Shown piece by piece: positions 11,001-18,168 of a stretch of DNA of 64,000 nucleotides. Numbering within the stretch: the first letter of the stretch is position 1; every line of letters starts with the position of its first letter. The notes under the pieces were generated by a model. The model was not told the DNA's origin, made no database searches, and saw only the letters and a program-made list of their open reading frames with translations. The position numbers and the translations under genes are program-made. Source of the stretch: JAICMB01 sp963838885 (GTDB lineage Bacteria > Acidobacteriota > Terriglobia > Bryobacterales > Bryobacteraceae); assembly GCA_963838885.1 (NCBI GenBank), contig CAWITB010000018.1, forward strand, positions 1 to 64,000. The letters are read 5' to 3'.

Positions 11001-12525
11001 TCACGGCATCAACGTGGGCGACTCCTTTTACGACTTATCGCACTTTGGCTACAATCACGAAGTTTTCGCGGTAATCAAGAAAGTCAAGGTGAGCGAAACA
11101 CAAATCGACGTAACGCTGATTAGAGACTACGGCGGTTTCAGCGGAGGCGTGTCCAACACGTATGGCTATGCGGCCGGCTCCTTAAATACTCAGCAACACG
11201 CCCCCGGCTGGACGTTATGGCAGATCGCCTCGCTGGAGCTCGGAATCGTGCCGATAACCGGCGGCGGTCCGACGCCGGCGATCATCCCCACGTATTATGG
11301 ATTGGGCGGACACACCGATACGGGATTAGGACAGACTCCCGGAAATCTGACATTCGCGGGAACATACACCGCAGGCGCGCCCGACGCGGTGGTCAACGTA
11401 CCCGCGGTTACGTTCTTTGGAACGCCGCAGACGCACACGACGAATAACTTCCCTATATGGGCCAACGATACGTCGCATCCGTTCACGGCGCTGCAGCAAT
11501 CGTATAGTACGCTGCGCCAGGTTCCAGGAGTGGCGCCCGATTCGGAACTGGCATGGAACGGTAACTGGGCCGCGATGAACATCGATTACGGAAACGGCGC
11601 AAACAGCATGGATAGCGGGTGGTGTCCTCGCACCTTGTCGCAGGTTGCCGGAACGAACAATGTCTATAAAATACAGCCTTGCGGAACGCCCTCAATCAAG
11701 TTGTTTCCTCTTCTGGTGTTCAATGGCGAGCACGGTTACTTCGTGGACAAATCCGGTCCCAACTCCGTTTTGACCGATGCGGATCTGAACAAGTACTGCT
11801 ACGCATACAATGCGGGAGAGTGCGTTAATGGATCGAGCGCCGGAGACATCTTCGCCTCGATGAGGCTGGGAATCGAGTACGGCCAATGCACCGCGAATAG
11901 CGCAACCCTCGGAACAGCGTGCGCGATCGTGCCGGCGACATTCGCCGGTTGGGCAATCCAACAGCGCATCGTTCCCGCGACGCTCGATGGGAGCGGAATC
12001 CGGCGCTTGACGCTGGGGGTCGCCACCATTCCGTCGCAGCATTACACTTTCCGGTCCTGGATCGCCAGTCCCGACGCGCAGTGGGGCTATTTCCCGGATA
12101 ATCCAGTGGGCGGCCGTCCGATGCCGACGGGCGGCACGAGCATGCAGTGGTGGGCCATGAAGCTGCCGCCATGGCCGACCAACGAGACAAAGGCGACCAT
12201 GGACCGCACCAATCTCGTGCCGATCAAGAGGAGTTTCGGCCGCTCGCCGGGAGATTCGATCCGCGTCGCATTCGGTTATGGGGAGAACGGCGATCCCGCC
12301 AGTCTGTACTGCACGACCCGCCACGAGACGTGCTGGACGTCGGCGTCGGCGACGCCCGCGGCTCCCTTTGTTTTTGACAGCGAGCCGCAGCAAAAGACGG
12401 CGTGCGACAACGGCTGTACCATTTCGATTCCAGCGATCGCCGGTCGCGTCCTGTTCTTCCGTATCGAGCGGAGCAACGGATCGGACGTGAGGACAGGGCC
12501 CTTGGAGGCGGTTTTGGTTCCGTAA
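8044..12525 (+). CDS. Very large secreted protein of unknown function (1493 residues)
   Basis: ATG at 8044 is preceded by GGAG and gives a signal peptide (basic MLFFRNRAGAGGK, hydrophobic VLPLLLCPAVFA, cleavage before AHIPV). The first ~130 residues resemble a fibronectin-type/Ig-like surface module (TQTQIEINYTATSAASCTIS, HTITVSCNGGVDTGTAT). The rest is rich in Gly, Ser, Asn, Thr and aromatic residues, with many cysteines, often in pairs (YCCAIDY, GCAGCTAS, TACDNGCTIS), which suggests disulfide bonds after export. I recognise no enzyme family. The C-terminus (LFFRIERSNGSDVRTGPLEA) resembles a final beta-sandwich strand set. The frame is intact over 4.4 kb, so the protein is probably under selection. 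No sorting motif is visible at the C-terminus. Confidence 0.8.
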   Translation: MLFFRNRAGAGGKAVLPLLLCPAVFAAHIPVTIGGVTQTQIEINYTATSAASCTISAVDNNNGPTVNDVDPAKFPGANIDLNRTAANGFRWPTIASGLNRTVFIGGHDEIKQGSDTKWYSTALQVNSAHTITVSCNGGVDTGTATASTSNLPIASYYPELKIPTPGSPMSGMPQFTVDWSVAGRSAKYIDPITGVLIERISGPTDNMDDGNSGPVNFSQVIDINGAWTNAGGAIGNANPPTAFATTSTPNAPLHVAFGSNAPYCCAIDYTDMQVSLYGKGSNGAQAEMCISEDGGQSCASGVIDQAFSTSSGLQAKVPTGFPGGYFSDWGGGFANAPFLGYDLDNFSYSGASATGSNVSLANGSTNLGFNLDRKPGSPFYLYNCSSGGPALLHVAHTDAITSLTTQESGLNLSNCTYQDLAAGLRIILKNTGTLTISQQSVFATSRGGSTGVNGSRWMCARSKVTDIATDCDGNTQSPPLSGSLCYVNNIGVFVMQDNGRACLQSDGYGAGVRTSNFPDPSNSGSPWIDNKSLLAVDASNTLWKLVHKPNDYTEYNPGFPHTNTNDNFIWTNQSTGTTPIATQITTQLPNTEVAKAINSGLMGNPSIDDVIETPGIGSGAALQYRWTAPGGGGDGLCMLAWADAASNNLISVFSTWNSPKGVAGAACHFTPIGLDGYSVVSFAGDADGSLGPRKFNKNTVLGGPFVSRGIGLHHPDGSFQSWTLPAITSATNTSPVVLTFAAGHDIDNITGRYGGYGAQVACSGGTGNWAALNGTFYAHDINDNNHAALYSDALGAQPVDSSLWGGFGGQTITCTTMPPVYGIVVSAIASNGGNARITASDVYFPGYNNYYPSGNLAIRDGDPITFFSMRATYPQFYAHTGCAGCTASQFDVYTDQALTIPASFGALAPFVGQNDIVNYSETCPDPATVDTSWFFADQGIGTPGNPISRCITIRLNSEPCSDFASNGEQATYPCPSDPTNTARSSVHGINVGDSFYDLSHFGYNHEVFAVIKKVKVSETQIDVTLIRDYGGFSGGVSNTYGYAAGSLNTQQHAPGWTLWQIASLELGIVPITGGGPTPAIIPTYYGLGGHTDTGLGQTPGNLTFAGTYTAGAPDAVVNVPAVTFFGTPQTHTTNNFPIWANDTSHPFTALQQSYSTLRQVPGVAPDSELAWNGNWAAMNIDYGNGANSMDSGWCPRTLSQVAGTNNVYKIQPCGTPSIKLFPLLVFNGEHGYFVDKSGPNSVLTDADLNKYCYAYNAGECVNGSSAGDIFASMRLGIEYGQCTANSATLGTACAIVPATFAGWAIQQRIVPATLDGSGIRRLTLGVATIPSQHYTFRSWIASPDAQWGYFPDNPVGGRPMPTGGTSMQWWAMKLPPWPTNETKATMDRTNLVPIKRSFGRSPGDSIRVAFGYGENGDPASLYCTTRHETCWTSASATPAAPFVFDSEPQQKTACDNGCTISIPAIAGRVLFFRIERSNGSDVRTGPLEAVLVP

Positions 12526-12695
12526 TCGGGCCGGGGGACTAGGGCATCGCCGTGACACGCAAGAAGCGCGCCAGTCCCGTATGCCGCGTCCGTTGGCAGC
12601 GATTGCCCCTGTTATGCCGCGGCAGTGCCCCCCGCAATCCTCAGATCGCAATCCAGCACATCTTCGGTTACGGCGACCGGGTTGAAAGCCGCGCT

Positions 12696-15563
12696 TTAAG
12701 CAAATAATCGGTCGAAGATCTCGCGCGTATGAGCGCGGATCCGCGCCAGTTGTGTTTTGAGCGGCTGATTGTTGAGATGAGCGGGCGTCCAGCGGTGCGT
12801 CAGGTTCGTCAACGAGCTGAGGTGCGCTTCGGCGTTGGGAAGATCGCCTTCGGCGTGTCCGGAGTGGACGCGAAGGGCATGATCGATGGCGCGATAGAAC
12901 GTACTGGCGTCCCGCAGGAATTCAGCATCCTCTCGCTCCAGGTGCCCCATGCGCTCGATTATGTCGATGCGCGCTGGAGTGTTCAATACTTTGAAGAAAA
13001 CGCCGGCGCTCTTCAGGCGCAGATAGAGCAGCGCGAAATCGATGTCATGGAAACCGCCGGGGCCGGCTTTCAGAGGATTGCCGGCGCCTTGTTCGCGCTC
13101 CAGGCGCGCGCGCATCTCCTTTAAGTCTTTTTTCGACCGCCCGCTTTGTCCGTAGCGGCGCCAATCCACGTCCTGCAGATCGCTCAAGAATGCAGTCGCG
13201 CGCTCCATGTCGCCGGCCACCGCGCGGGCCTTCATGTATGCCAAGCCCTCCCACGCTTCGGCCTGCTTGCCGAAATAACCGCGATAGGCGGACTCGGTCT
13301 GCACCAGTGGGCCAGCGCCCCCGTTCGGGCGCAGCCGCGTGTCCACGGCAAACAGCAGCCCGGCTCCCGTGTAGGCGCCCAAAATATCCAGAATGCGGTT
13401 TGCGACGCGCGTCCAGAAGAGATGTTCACGTTGATCTTCGTCCGGGACGACGAAGATCAGATCCGCATCGGAAGCAAGGTCGAATTCGCGCATACCGAGC
13501 CGGCCGAGCGCAATCGCCATCATCTGGCGGTCGGGCCGGTAGAGCGGCTGCTCCGGAGGATGCGACGCGCAAATCTGCTCCACCGCCATGCGGTAAGCGG
13601 CGTTGATGGCGGCGTCCGCCAGGCCCGAGATGCGCTCCAGCGTTTCAAAAATGGCAATGGGAAGACAAAAGCTGCCCGTCAACATCCGGAACATTTCACG
13701 CCGGAACCAGCGCCGCAGCTCCGTGGCATCGGCTATAGCGCGCGCGATTTCAAAATCGGGTGGATCAGCGATGCGAAGCAACTCCGTTATCAACCCGGGA
13801 TTACGGATCGCCTCGTCCGCAAAATAGGGGCTGTGCTCAAAGATATCGAGCGTGCGCCGCGCAACCGTGCTGTCGTCGTTGAGAAGCGACAACAGCGCAT
13901 CGTTATTCGAAATCTTCTCGAGAAAATGCTCGAGCGCAGTCGCGCCATGGCGCACTCCGGCGTCCGCCAGCACGGCTGCCAATCCGGGAGCTTTATGATC
14001 GAGAAAACGGACCAGATTCGTTGCGCTAAACTCCGCCGGACGGCCGACATCCGCCGGCTCGAGCGGCGCTCCTTCATTCCCCGGCGCGGAATAGGAGCGG
14101 CGGTTGGCGTGAATGATGCGGCCGTAAATCTCCTGCACGGCCGCGAGATGCGCGTGCAACTGCCGCAGCAAGACGTCGCGCGAGGGACGTCCATCCATTT
14201 GCGCCCCGGGCATTTCGCGCGCGAGTTGGTCGAGCGCTTGCGGATCCGAAGGCAACGTGTGCGTCTGGCGATCGTCCGCGAGCTGCAGGCGATGCTCCAG
14301 GCTGCGCAAAAACTGATAGGCGGAAGCCAGCCGGGAGTACTCGGCGGAGGAGAGCAGGTCCTTGTCGCTGAGACGCGATAACGCCAGCATGGTGCCGCCG
14401 TGCCGCACCCAGGGAACGCGTCCGCCGTGCAGCCGTTGCAGGCATTGCGCCAGAAACTCGATATCGCGAATGCCGCCCGGAGCAAGCTTCACATCCAGGG
14501 CGGCCCGCGGCCCGCGCCTGCGGCTGAGTTTTTCGCCGATCCTCTCGCGCGTCTCCGAAACCGCTTCGATAGCCGTGAAGTCCGTCGAAGTCGAATACGT
14601 CAACGGCTCCACGAAATCGAGAAGCTGGCGTCCGGCCGTGGCATCGCCGGCCGCGACGCGCGCCTTGATCATCATTTGCAATTCCCAGTCCCGCGCGCGA
14701 GTCTTGTAATACTGCTTCGCCCCGTCGAGCGAGATGCAGGCCTCGCCGAGAGTTCCATCCGGCCGCAGCCGCAGATCCACGCGATAGCACAGCCCCTCGG
14801 CCGTATAGGTGGAGAGCAGCTCCGTATATTGATTCGCGACCTTTTTATAAAACTCCTTGTTCGATATCGGGGCCGGCCCGCTGGTCTCGCCATTTCCGGC
14901 GTAGACGAACATGAGGTCGATATCGGAGCTGTAATTCAGCTCGCGGCCGCCCAGTTTTCCTAAGGCGATCACGGCCATGCCGCATTCGCGCTCGTTCCCG
15001 CCTTCGTCGCGATACCGCGGCCTCCCATGCCGCGACATCAGTTCGCCCCGAATCAAGTTGTAACCCACTTCGAGAATGCCATCGGCCAGGTTTGAAATCT
15101 CTTCCGTGATCTCGGACAGAGCGCCGAATCCGAGCACATCCCGCACGACAATGCGGAGCAACTGACGCCGCCGGTACATCGCCATTGAGAGCGCCAGCGG
15201 CGTTCCCGGAGTCTGTAAGTTGAGGAACATCGACAGCGATCGCGCGTACTTCTCCGGCGTGAACACGCGGTCGACATCGGTAATATCGTCGAGCCATTCC
15301 GGATGGCGCAAGAGCTCTTCGGACAGAAACTGGCTATAGGAGAAAACGGCGATCAGGGATTGCAGTTGTGGCGCGGCCGCTAAAGATCGCCGGAACGCGG
15401 TGGGCTGGCGCTCCCGGAAGCTCACCAGATAGTGCAGCGCGCGGTCCGGATCGGGCGAGGCGGCAAGCAACGATTCGATCCGTTTGCGATAGGCCGCTCC
15501 AATATCTTGAAAGAGAATATCGATGTCCGCGCGGGCGCGCTCCCGGTCCTGGAACTCGATCAT
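12696..15563 (-). CDS. glnE: Bifunctional glutamine synthetase adenylyltransferase/adenylyl-removing enzyme
   Basis: Controls glutamine synthetase by attaching and removing AMP on a tyrosine, in response to nitrogen status through PII. The 955-residue length and two-nucleotidyltransferase layout are typical. The N-terminal deadenylylase domain carries GKLGGRELNYSSDIDLMFVY near residue 215. The C-terminal adenylyltransferase domain carries LGRLGMREFDLASDADLIFV near residue 690, both with the G-G/S-D-x-D signature. The linker contains the expected EFLAQCLQRLHG and HRLQLADDRQTHTLP motifs. ATG at 15563 (MIEFQDRERARAD) is chosen over an upstream in-frame start because it lies just past the preceding stop. 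The MOSC gene ends 17 bases upstream, so co-transcription is likely. No glnA or glnB is in the window. Confidence 0.95.
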   Translation of the reverse strand: MIEFQDRERARADIDILFQDIGAAYRKRIESLLAASPDPDRALHYLVSFRERQPTAFRRSLAAAPQLQSLIAVFSYSQFLSEELLRHPEWLDDITDVDRVFTPEKYARSLSMFLNLQTPGTPLALSMAMYRRRQLLRIVVRDVLGFGALSEITEEISNLADGILEVGYNLIRGELMSRHGRPRYRDEGGNERECGMAVIALGKLGGRELNYSSDIDLMFVYAGNGETSGPAPISNKEFYKKVANQYTELLSTYTAEGLCYRVDLRLRPDGTLGEACISLDGAKQYYKTRARDWELQMMIKARVAAGDATAGRQLLDFVEPLTYSTSTDFTAIEAVSETRERIGEKLSRRRGPRAALDVKLAPGGIRDIEFLAQCLQRLHGGRVPWVRHGGTMLALSRLSDKDLLSSAEYSRLASAYQFLRSLEHRLQLADDRQTHTLPSDPQALDQLAREMPGAQMDGRPSRDVLLRQLHAHLAAVQEIYGRIIHANRRSYSAPGNEGAPLEPADVGRPAEFSATNLVRFLDHKAPGLAAVLADAGVRHGATALEHFLEKISNNDALLSLLNDDSTVARRTLDIFEHSPYFADEAIRNPGLITELLRIADPPDFEIARAIADATELRRWFRREMFRMLTGSFCLPIAIFETLERISGLADAAINAAYRMAVEQICASHPPEQPLYRPDRQMMAIALGRLGMREFDLASDADLIFVVPDEDQREHLFWTRVANRILDILGAYTGAGLLFAVDTRLRPNGGAGPLVQTESAYRGYFGKQAEAWEGLAYMKARAVAGDMERATAFLSDLQDVDWRRYGQSGRSKKDLKEMRARLEREQGAGNPLKAGPGGFHDIDFALLYLRLKSAGVFFKVLNTPARIDIIERMGHLEREDAEFLRDASTFYRAIDHALRVHSGHAEGDLPNAEAHLSSLTNLTHRWTPAHLNNQPLKTQLARIRAHTREIFDRLFA

Positions 15564-15580
15564 TGCCGGCAGTGGTGCAT

Positions 15581-16075
15581 CTAGACGACGAAGTCTAACA
15601 ACGCGATTATATCGCCCGTCCGGATCGGCCCCGTCTGAACTACCGCCGCATAGAAGCCGCTGACGGCCCATTTCTCCGAAGCCGTTTGACCGGCCTTGAC
15701 CTCGTCGTCATAGATCTCAGACTTAATATCGGGTCCGTAAATGTCGAGCGCCGAGCAAGGTCCCCGGACCGTCGTCAATTCAATGACGGCCTGCCCGGCG
15801 CGAAAGCGCTGGCCGGAGCGCAACTGCCTGCGATCGATGCCGCGGATCGTAAGATTCTCCCCCAGCGCTCCATAAAAAACCGGATAGCCCACTGCCGCGA
15901 GCTGCTCGATCGACTCCGCGCAGATCAGCAGCACGGCCTTCCGCGGGCCGCCGTGGATACGAGGGTGCGCTTGAAGATCGCCCTCGATGCCGAGCGGCGA
16001 AAGAAAACCCTCCTCGATGTGATGCTTGGGAAGGCCGCCGCGCGAGATGTTGACGCTCGCAATGGACCCCGTCAT
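15581..16075 (-). CDS. MOSC domain-containing protein
   Basis: A 164-residue stand-alone MOSC (molybdenum cofactor sulfurase C-terminal) protein of the YiiM-like type. Recognisable elements are the N-terminal strand GSIASVNISRGGLPKHH, the GDLQAHPRIHGGPRKAVLL segment, GALGENLTIRGID, and VRGPCSALDIYGP with the conserved cysteine. Stand-alone MOSC proteins bind or transfer sulfur in molybdenum-cofactor-linked chemistry; the exact substrate here is unknown. Its start codon directly abuts the stop of the upstream TPR/TonB-C gene (16076), and glnE follows closely, so these three probably form a transcription unit. Confidence 0.85.
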   Translation of the reverse strand: MTGSIASVNISRGGLPKHHIEEGFLSPLGIEGDLQAHPRIHGGPRKAVLLICAESIEQLAAVGYPVFYGALGENLTIRGIDRRQLRSGQRFRAGQAVIELTTVRGPCSALDIYGPDIKSEIYDDEVKAGQTASEKWAVSGFYAAVVQTGPIRTGDIIALLDFVV

Positions 16076-16843
16076 TTACGGAATTCGGAAATTCACTTCG
16101 ATGTTCGCCATCACCGGAACGGGCTCATTGTTTCCGTTCACCCCGGGCCGGAACCGCCACGTACGCACCGCCCGCACGGCGTTCTCATCCAATCCAAAAC
16201 CGAGTCCGCGGGCCAGGGAGATGTCCCGCGGCAAACCCTGGCCGTCGATAACGATGTGAAGCATGACGGTTCCCTGACATTTGATCAAGCGGGCAACATC
16301 CGTGTATTCCGGCTCGTTCTTTGAGACGAGCGAAGGAGCCGAGATGCCGTTTCCGATTCTGTAAGCGGCGCCCGCTCGCGGCGATCCCGCCTGCATCTCG
16401 CGCACCAGGTCCTTGCGAATCGCGAGAGCCCGCTCCGACAAAGGCGTCGCTTCCTGGACCTCGCCGATGTTGTTCAACGCCGCCGCTTCGAGCTCCAGCG
16501 TCAGGGCGAGCTGCGCTGGATCGGGCGGGCTCACGCTGCGGTCATAGAGCGCCAGCGCTTTGCGGTAGAGCGGCTCGACAATGTCCCTCGTCCGCTGGAT
16601 ATCGTCCGGCACGCGCGACTGCTTCACGATTCCGAGCATCGCAAGAGCCTGAGGATATTCCGGGTTTCCCGAATCGACGCTTCGGAAACCTTGTACCGCT
16701 TTCTCCAGCAGCGGCTCGACCTGCTCGATTGTATCCGGGCTTAAACCTAACGCGCGGGCTTTTTCGAAGGTCTGATGCGGAGTTTCCCCCTCCTGCGCAA
16801 GCGCGCAGGCGCAGAGGAACAGCGCTAAGCGGACCGGCTTCAT
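16076..16843 (-). CDS. TPR-like protein with C-terminal TonB_C domain
   Basis: A 255-residue exported protein. A signal peptide (MKPVRLALFLCACALAQ) precedes a helical region with TPR-like repeats (LEKAVQGFRSVDSGNPEYPQ, LYRKALALYDRSVSPPDPAQ). A TonB C-terminal domain of about 85 residues follows (PEYTDVARLIKCQGTVMLHI, GLGFGLDENAVRAVRTWRFR). There is no TonB-like transmembrane anchor with proline-rich linker, so it is unlikely to be the energy transducer itself. Such proteins are common in Acidobacteriota and their role is undefined. The gene runs directly into the MOSC gene. Confidence 0.8.
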   Translation of the reverse strand: MKPVRLALFLCACALAQEGETPHQTFEKARALGLSPDTIEQVEPLLEKAVQGFRSVDSGNPEYPQALAMLGIVKQSRVPDDIQRTRDIVEPLYRKALALYDRSVSPPDPAQLALTLELEAAALNNIGEVQEATPLSERALAIRKDLVREMQAGSPRAGAAYRIGNGISAPSLVSKNEPEYTDVARLIKCQGTVMLHIVIDGQGLPRDISLARGLGFGLDENAVRAVRTWRFRPGVNGNNEPVPVMANIEVNFRIP

Positions 16844-16877
16844 GCGCTCGGCTTTCGACTAGATCATTCGACTAAAT

Positions 16878-17069
16878 CTAGGCGGCCTTCTGAACCTTGC
16901 CGTTCTTGATGCAGGATGTGCACACGCGGATGCGCTTGTTCGCGCCGTTCACAACCGCGTGGACGAGCTGCAAATTGAGATTCCAGCGGCGATTGGTCAC
17001 GTTATGAGCATGACTGATCCGATGCCCGAATCGCGGGCCTCGCCCACACACTTCACATACTTTGGCCAT
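16878..17069 (-). CDS. rpmB: 50S ribosomal protein L28
   Basis: A 63-residue ribosomal protein of the large subunit. The sequence MAKVCEVCGRGPRFGHRISH, then NVTNRRWNLNLQ and RIRVCTSCIKNGKV, is diagnostic. Two CxxC pairs (CEVC near residue 5 and CTSC near residue 52) make this the zinc-binding (C+) form. The start at 17069 is set by AGGAG in the leader and by alignment to L28. An upstream in-frame extension is not part of the family. It stands alone, without rpmG. Confidence 0.95.
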   Translation of the reverse strand: MAKVCEVCGRGPRFGHRISHAHNVTNRRWNLNLQLVHAVVNGANKRIRVCTSCIKNGKVQKAA

Positions 17070-17129
17070 GTCGCTTTCTCCTAGAGTACGGTAAAAGATT
17101 AGTTTAGCAGGCGGGCGAAGGAGCCGCAA

Positions 17130-17521
17130 TCACGCTTGAACATTAGGGCTGACGGCATACTGGGGCACGGCCTCTACAAGGATGTCCCATCCGCGCAGCG
17201 TACCAATCGTTTGGCATCACGGCGGCAGTGCATCAGGCCCTGAACACCCGCCTGGGCGACCTCCGAGTATTGAAGCGAAGATCGGCGAGAGCCGGGCGCA
17301 GCTCTCGAAGGATGTTGCGGATCCGGGGACCATGATAGAGAAGAACCACCTGGACGTGCTGCTGAACCTCTTCAACATGGATCCGAGGGCAGGTCGGGAC
17401 TGTGGTCAAAAAACTTGCGCCGGGAGTTACGAGAGCGAATTCAGCGACGGACGACGGCGGGACGTACGCGCCACTCGCGCTTCACGGCGATTTGTTGATG
17501 CGGCTTCGACCACCGGCAGGT
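17130..17521. other. Intergenic, no recognisable gene
   Basis: Between the divergent rpmB leader and the 3' end of the HAD hydrolase gene. Open frames are present on the plus strand but lack any motif or ribosome binding site. It may contain degraded coding sequence, which I cannot identify. Confidence 0.4.
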
Positions 17522-18160
17522 CTATCGGGGCGGCGTGAGGCCACCACCACCCGCGCCGAAGCGGATGCCGTACGCCTCAAGATCCGCTGCGGCTTGCTCC
17601 GCGGATTCGAAGACCACGGCGTGCATGCCCAGCGCCTCGGCGGCCTCGACATTGTCCGGTCTGTCGTCCAAAAAGATCGCTTCCGACGCCGCGACTCCCA
17701 GGGTTCCGATGCAGTGCTCGTAAATGGCGGCATCGGGCTTGGTCACGCCGAGCGCGCAGGAATAGGTCCGTACGTCGAAATGCGGCAGCCAGGGGCAATC
17801 GTTCTCGAGAGCGTCGCGCAGCGTCACGGGCAAGTTCGAGAGTAGGGCGGTGCGCAGCCCGGCGGCGCGGGCGGAGTCGACCCAACCGGGCGTGCTCTCG
17901 CGCGGATGCAGCCAGCTCTTGACATCGAGCTTGTTCAGCTCATCCACGCGCTCCGCTCCGACCGCGCGATCCGCAACGCGGCCCCAGTATGCCACCGGGT
18001 CCAGGGCGGCGCGGTCATAGGCCACGCGATCACGCCAGTAGCGCTCCTGAAACAGCTCGTAGTCCATGCCCATGAGATTGGCCATCGCGCGCACCTCTTC
18101 TGAGGGTTGCGGCTCCGACAGGACATTGCCGTAATCGAAAATGATAGCTCTGATGGCCAG
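17522..18160 (-). CDS. HAD-superfamily hydrolase (subfamily IA, variant 3-like)
   Basis: A probable small-molecule phosphatase of 212 residues. Motif I is IIFDYGNVL near residue 6. The helical cap follows (YWRDRVAYDRAALDPVAYWG), then motif II TALLSNLP, the lysine in GVTKPDAAIYEH and motif III/IV IFLDDRPDNVEAAEALG. The first DxD aspartate is present, but its +2 partner is Gly, as in FDxGGV-type members. To include motif I the start must be near 18160, where the codon is CTG (CTG-GCC-ATC for M-A-I-R). The next ATG/GTG in frame would remove motif I. The gene begins 8 bases after the stop of the upstream TonB receptor, so it may be translated from that message. Confidence 0.8.
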   Translation of the reverse strand: MAIRAIIFDYGNVLSEPQPSEEVRAMANLMGMDYELFQERYWRDRVAYDRAALDPVAYWGRVADRAVGAERVDELNKLDVKSWLHPRESTPGWVDSARAAGLRTALLSNLPVTLRDALENDCPWLPHFDVRTYSCALGVTKPDAAIYEHCIGTLGVAASEAIFLDDRPDNVEAAEALGMHAVVFESAEQAAADLEAYGIRFGAGGGGLTPPR

Positions 18161-18168
18161 CCGGACCC

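Noticed and set aside
12685..12697. AAAGC-CGC-GCTTT hairpin at the glnE stop
   Set aside because: Only five base pairs and it includes the stop codon; too weak to call a terminator.
13146..14381. 411-residue plus-strand frame inside glnE
   Set aside because: Antisense shadow of a highly conserved gene; composition (Arg, His, Gln-rich) is typical of reversed GC-rich codons.
17182..17538. Plus-strand frame in the rpmB-HAD gap
   Set aside because: No motif, no ribosome binding site and low-complexity charged composition; could be remnants but not supportable as a gene.
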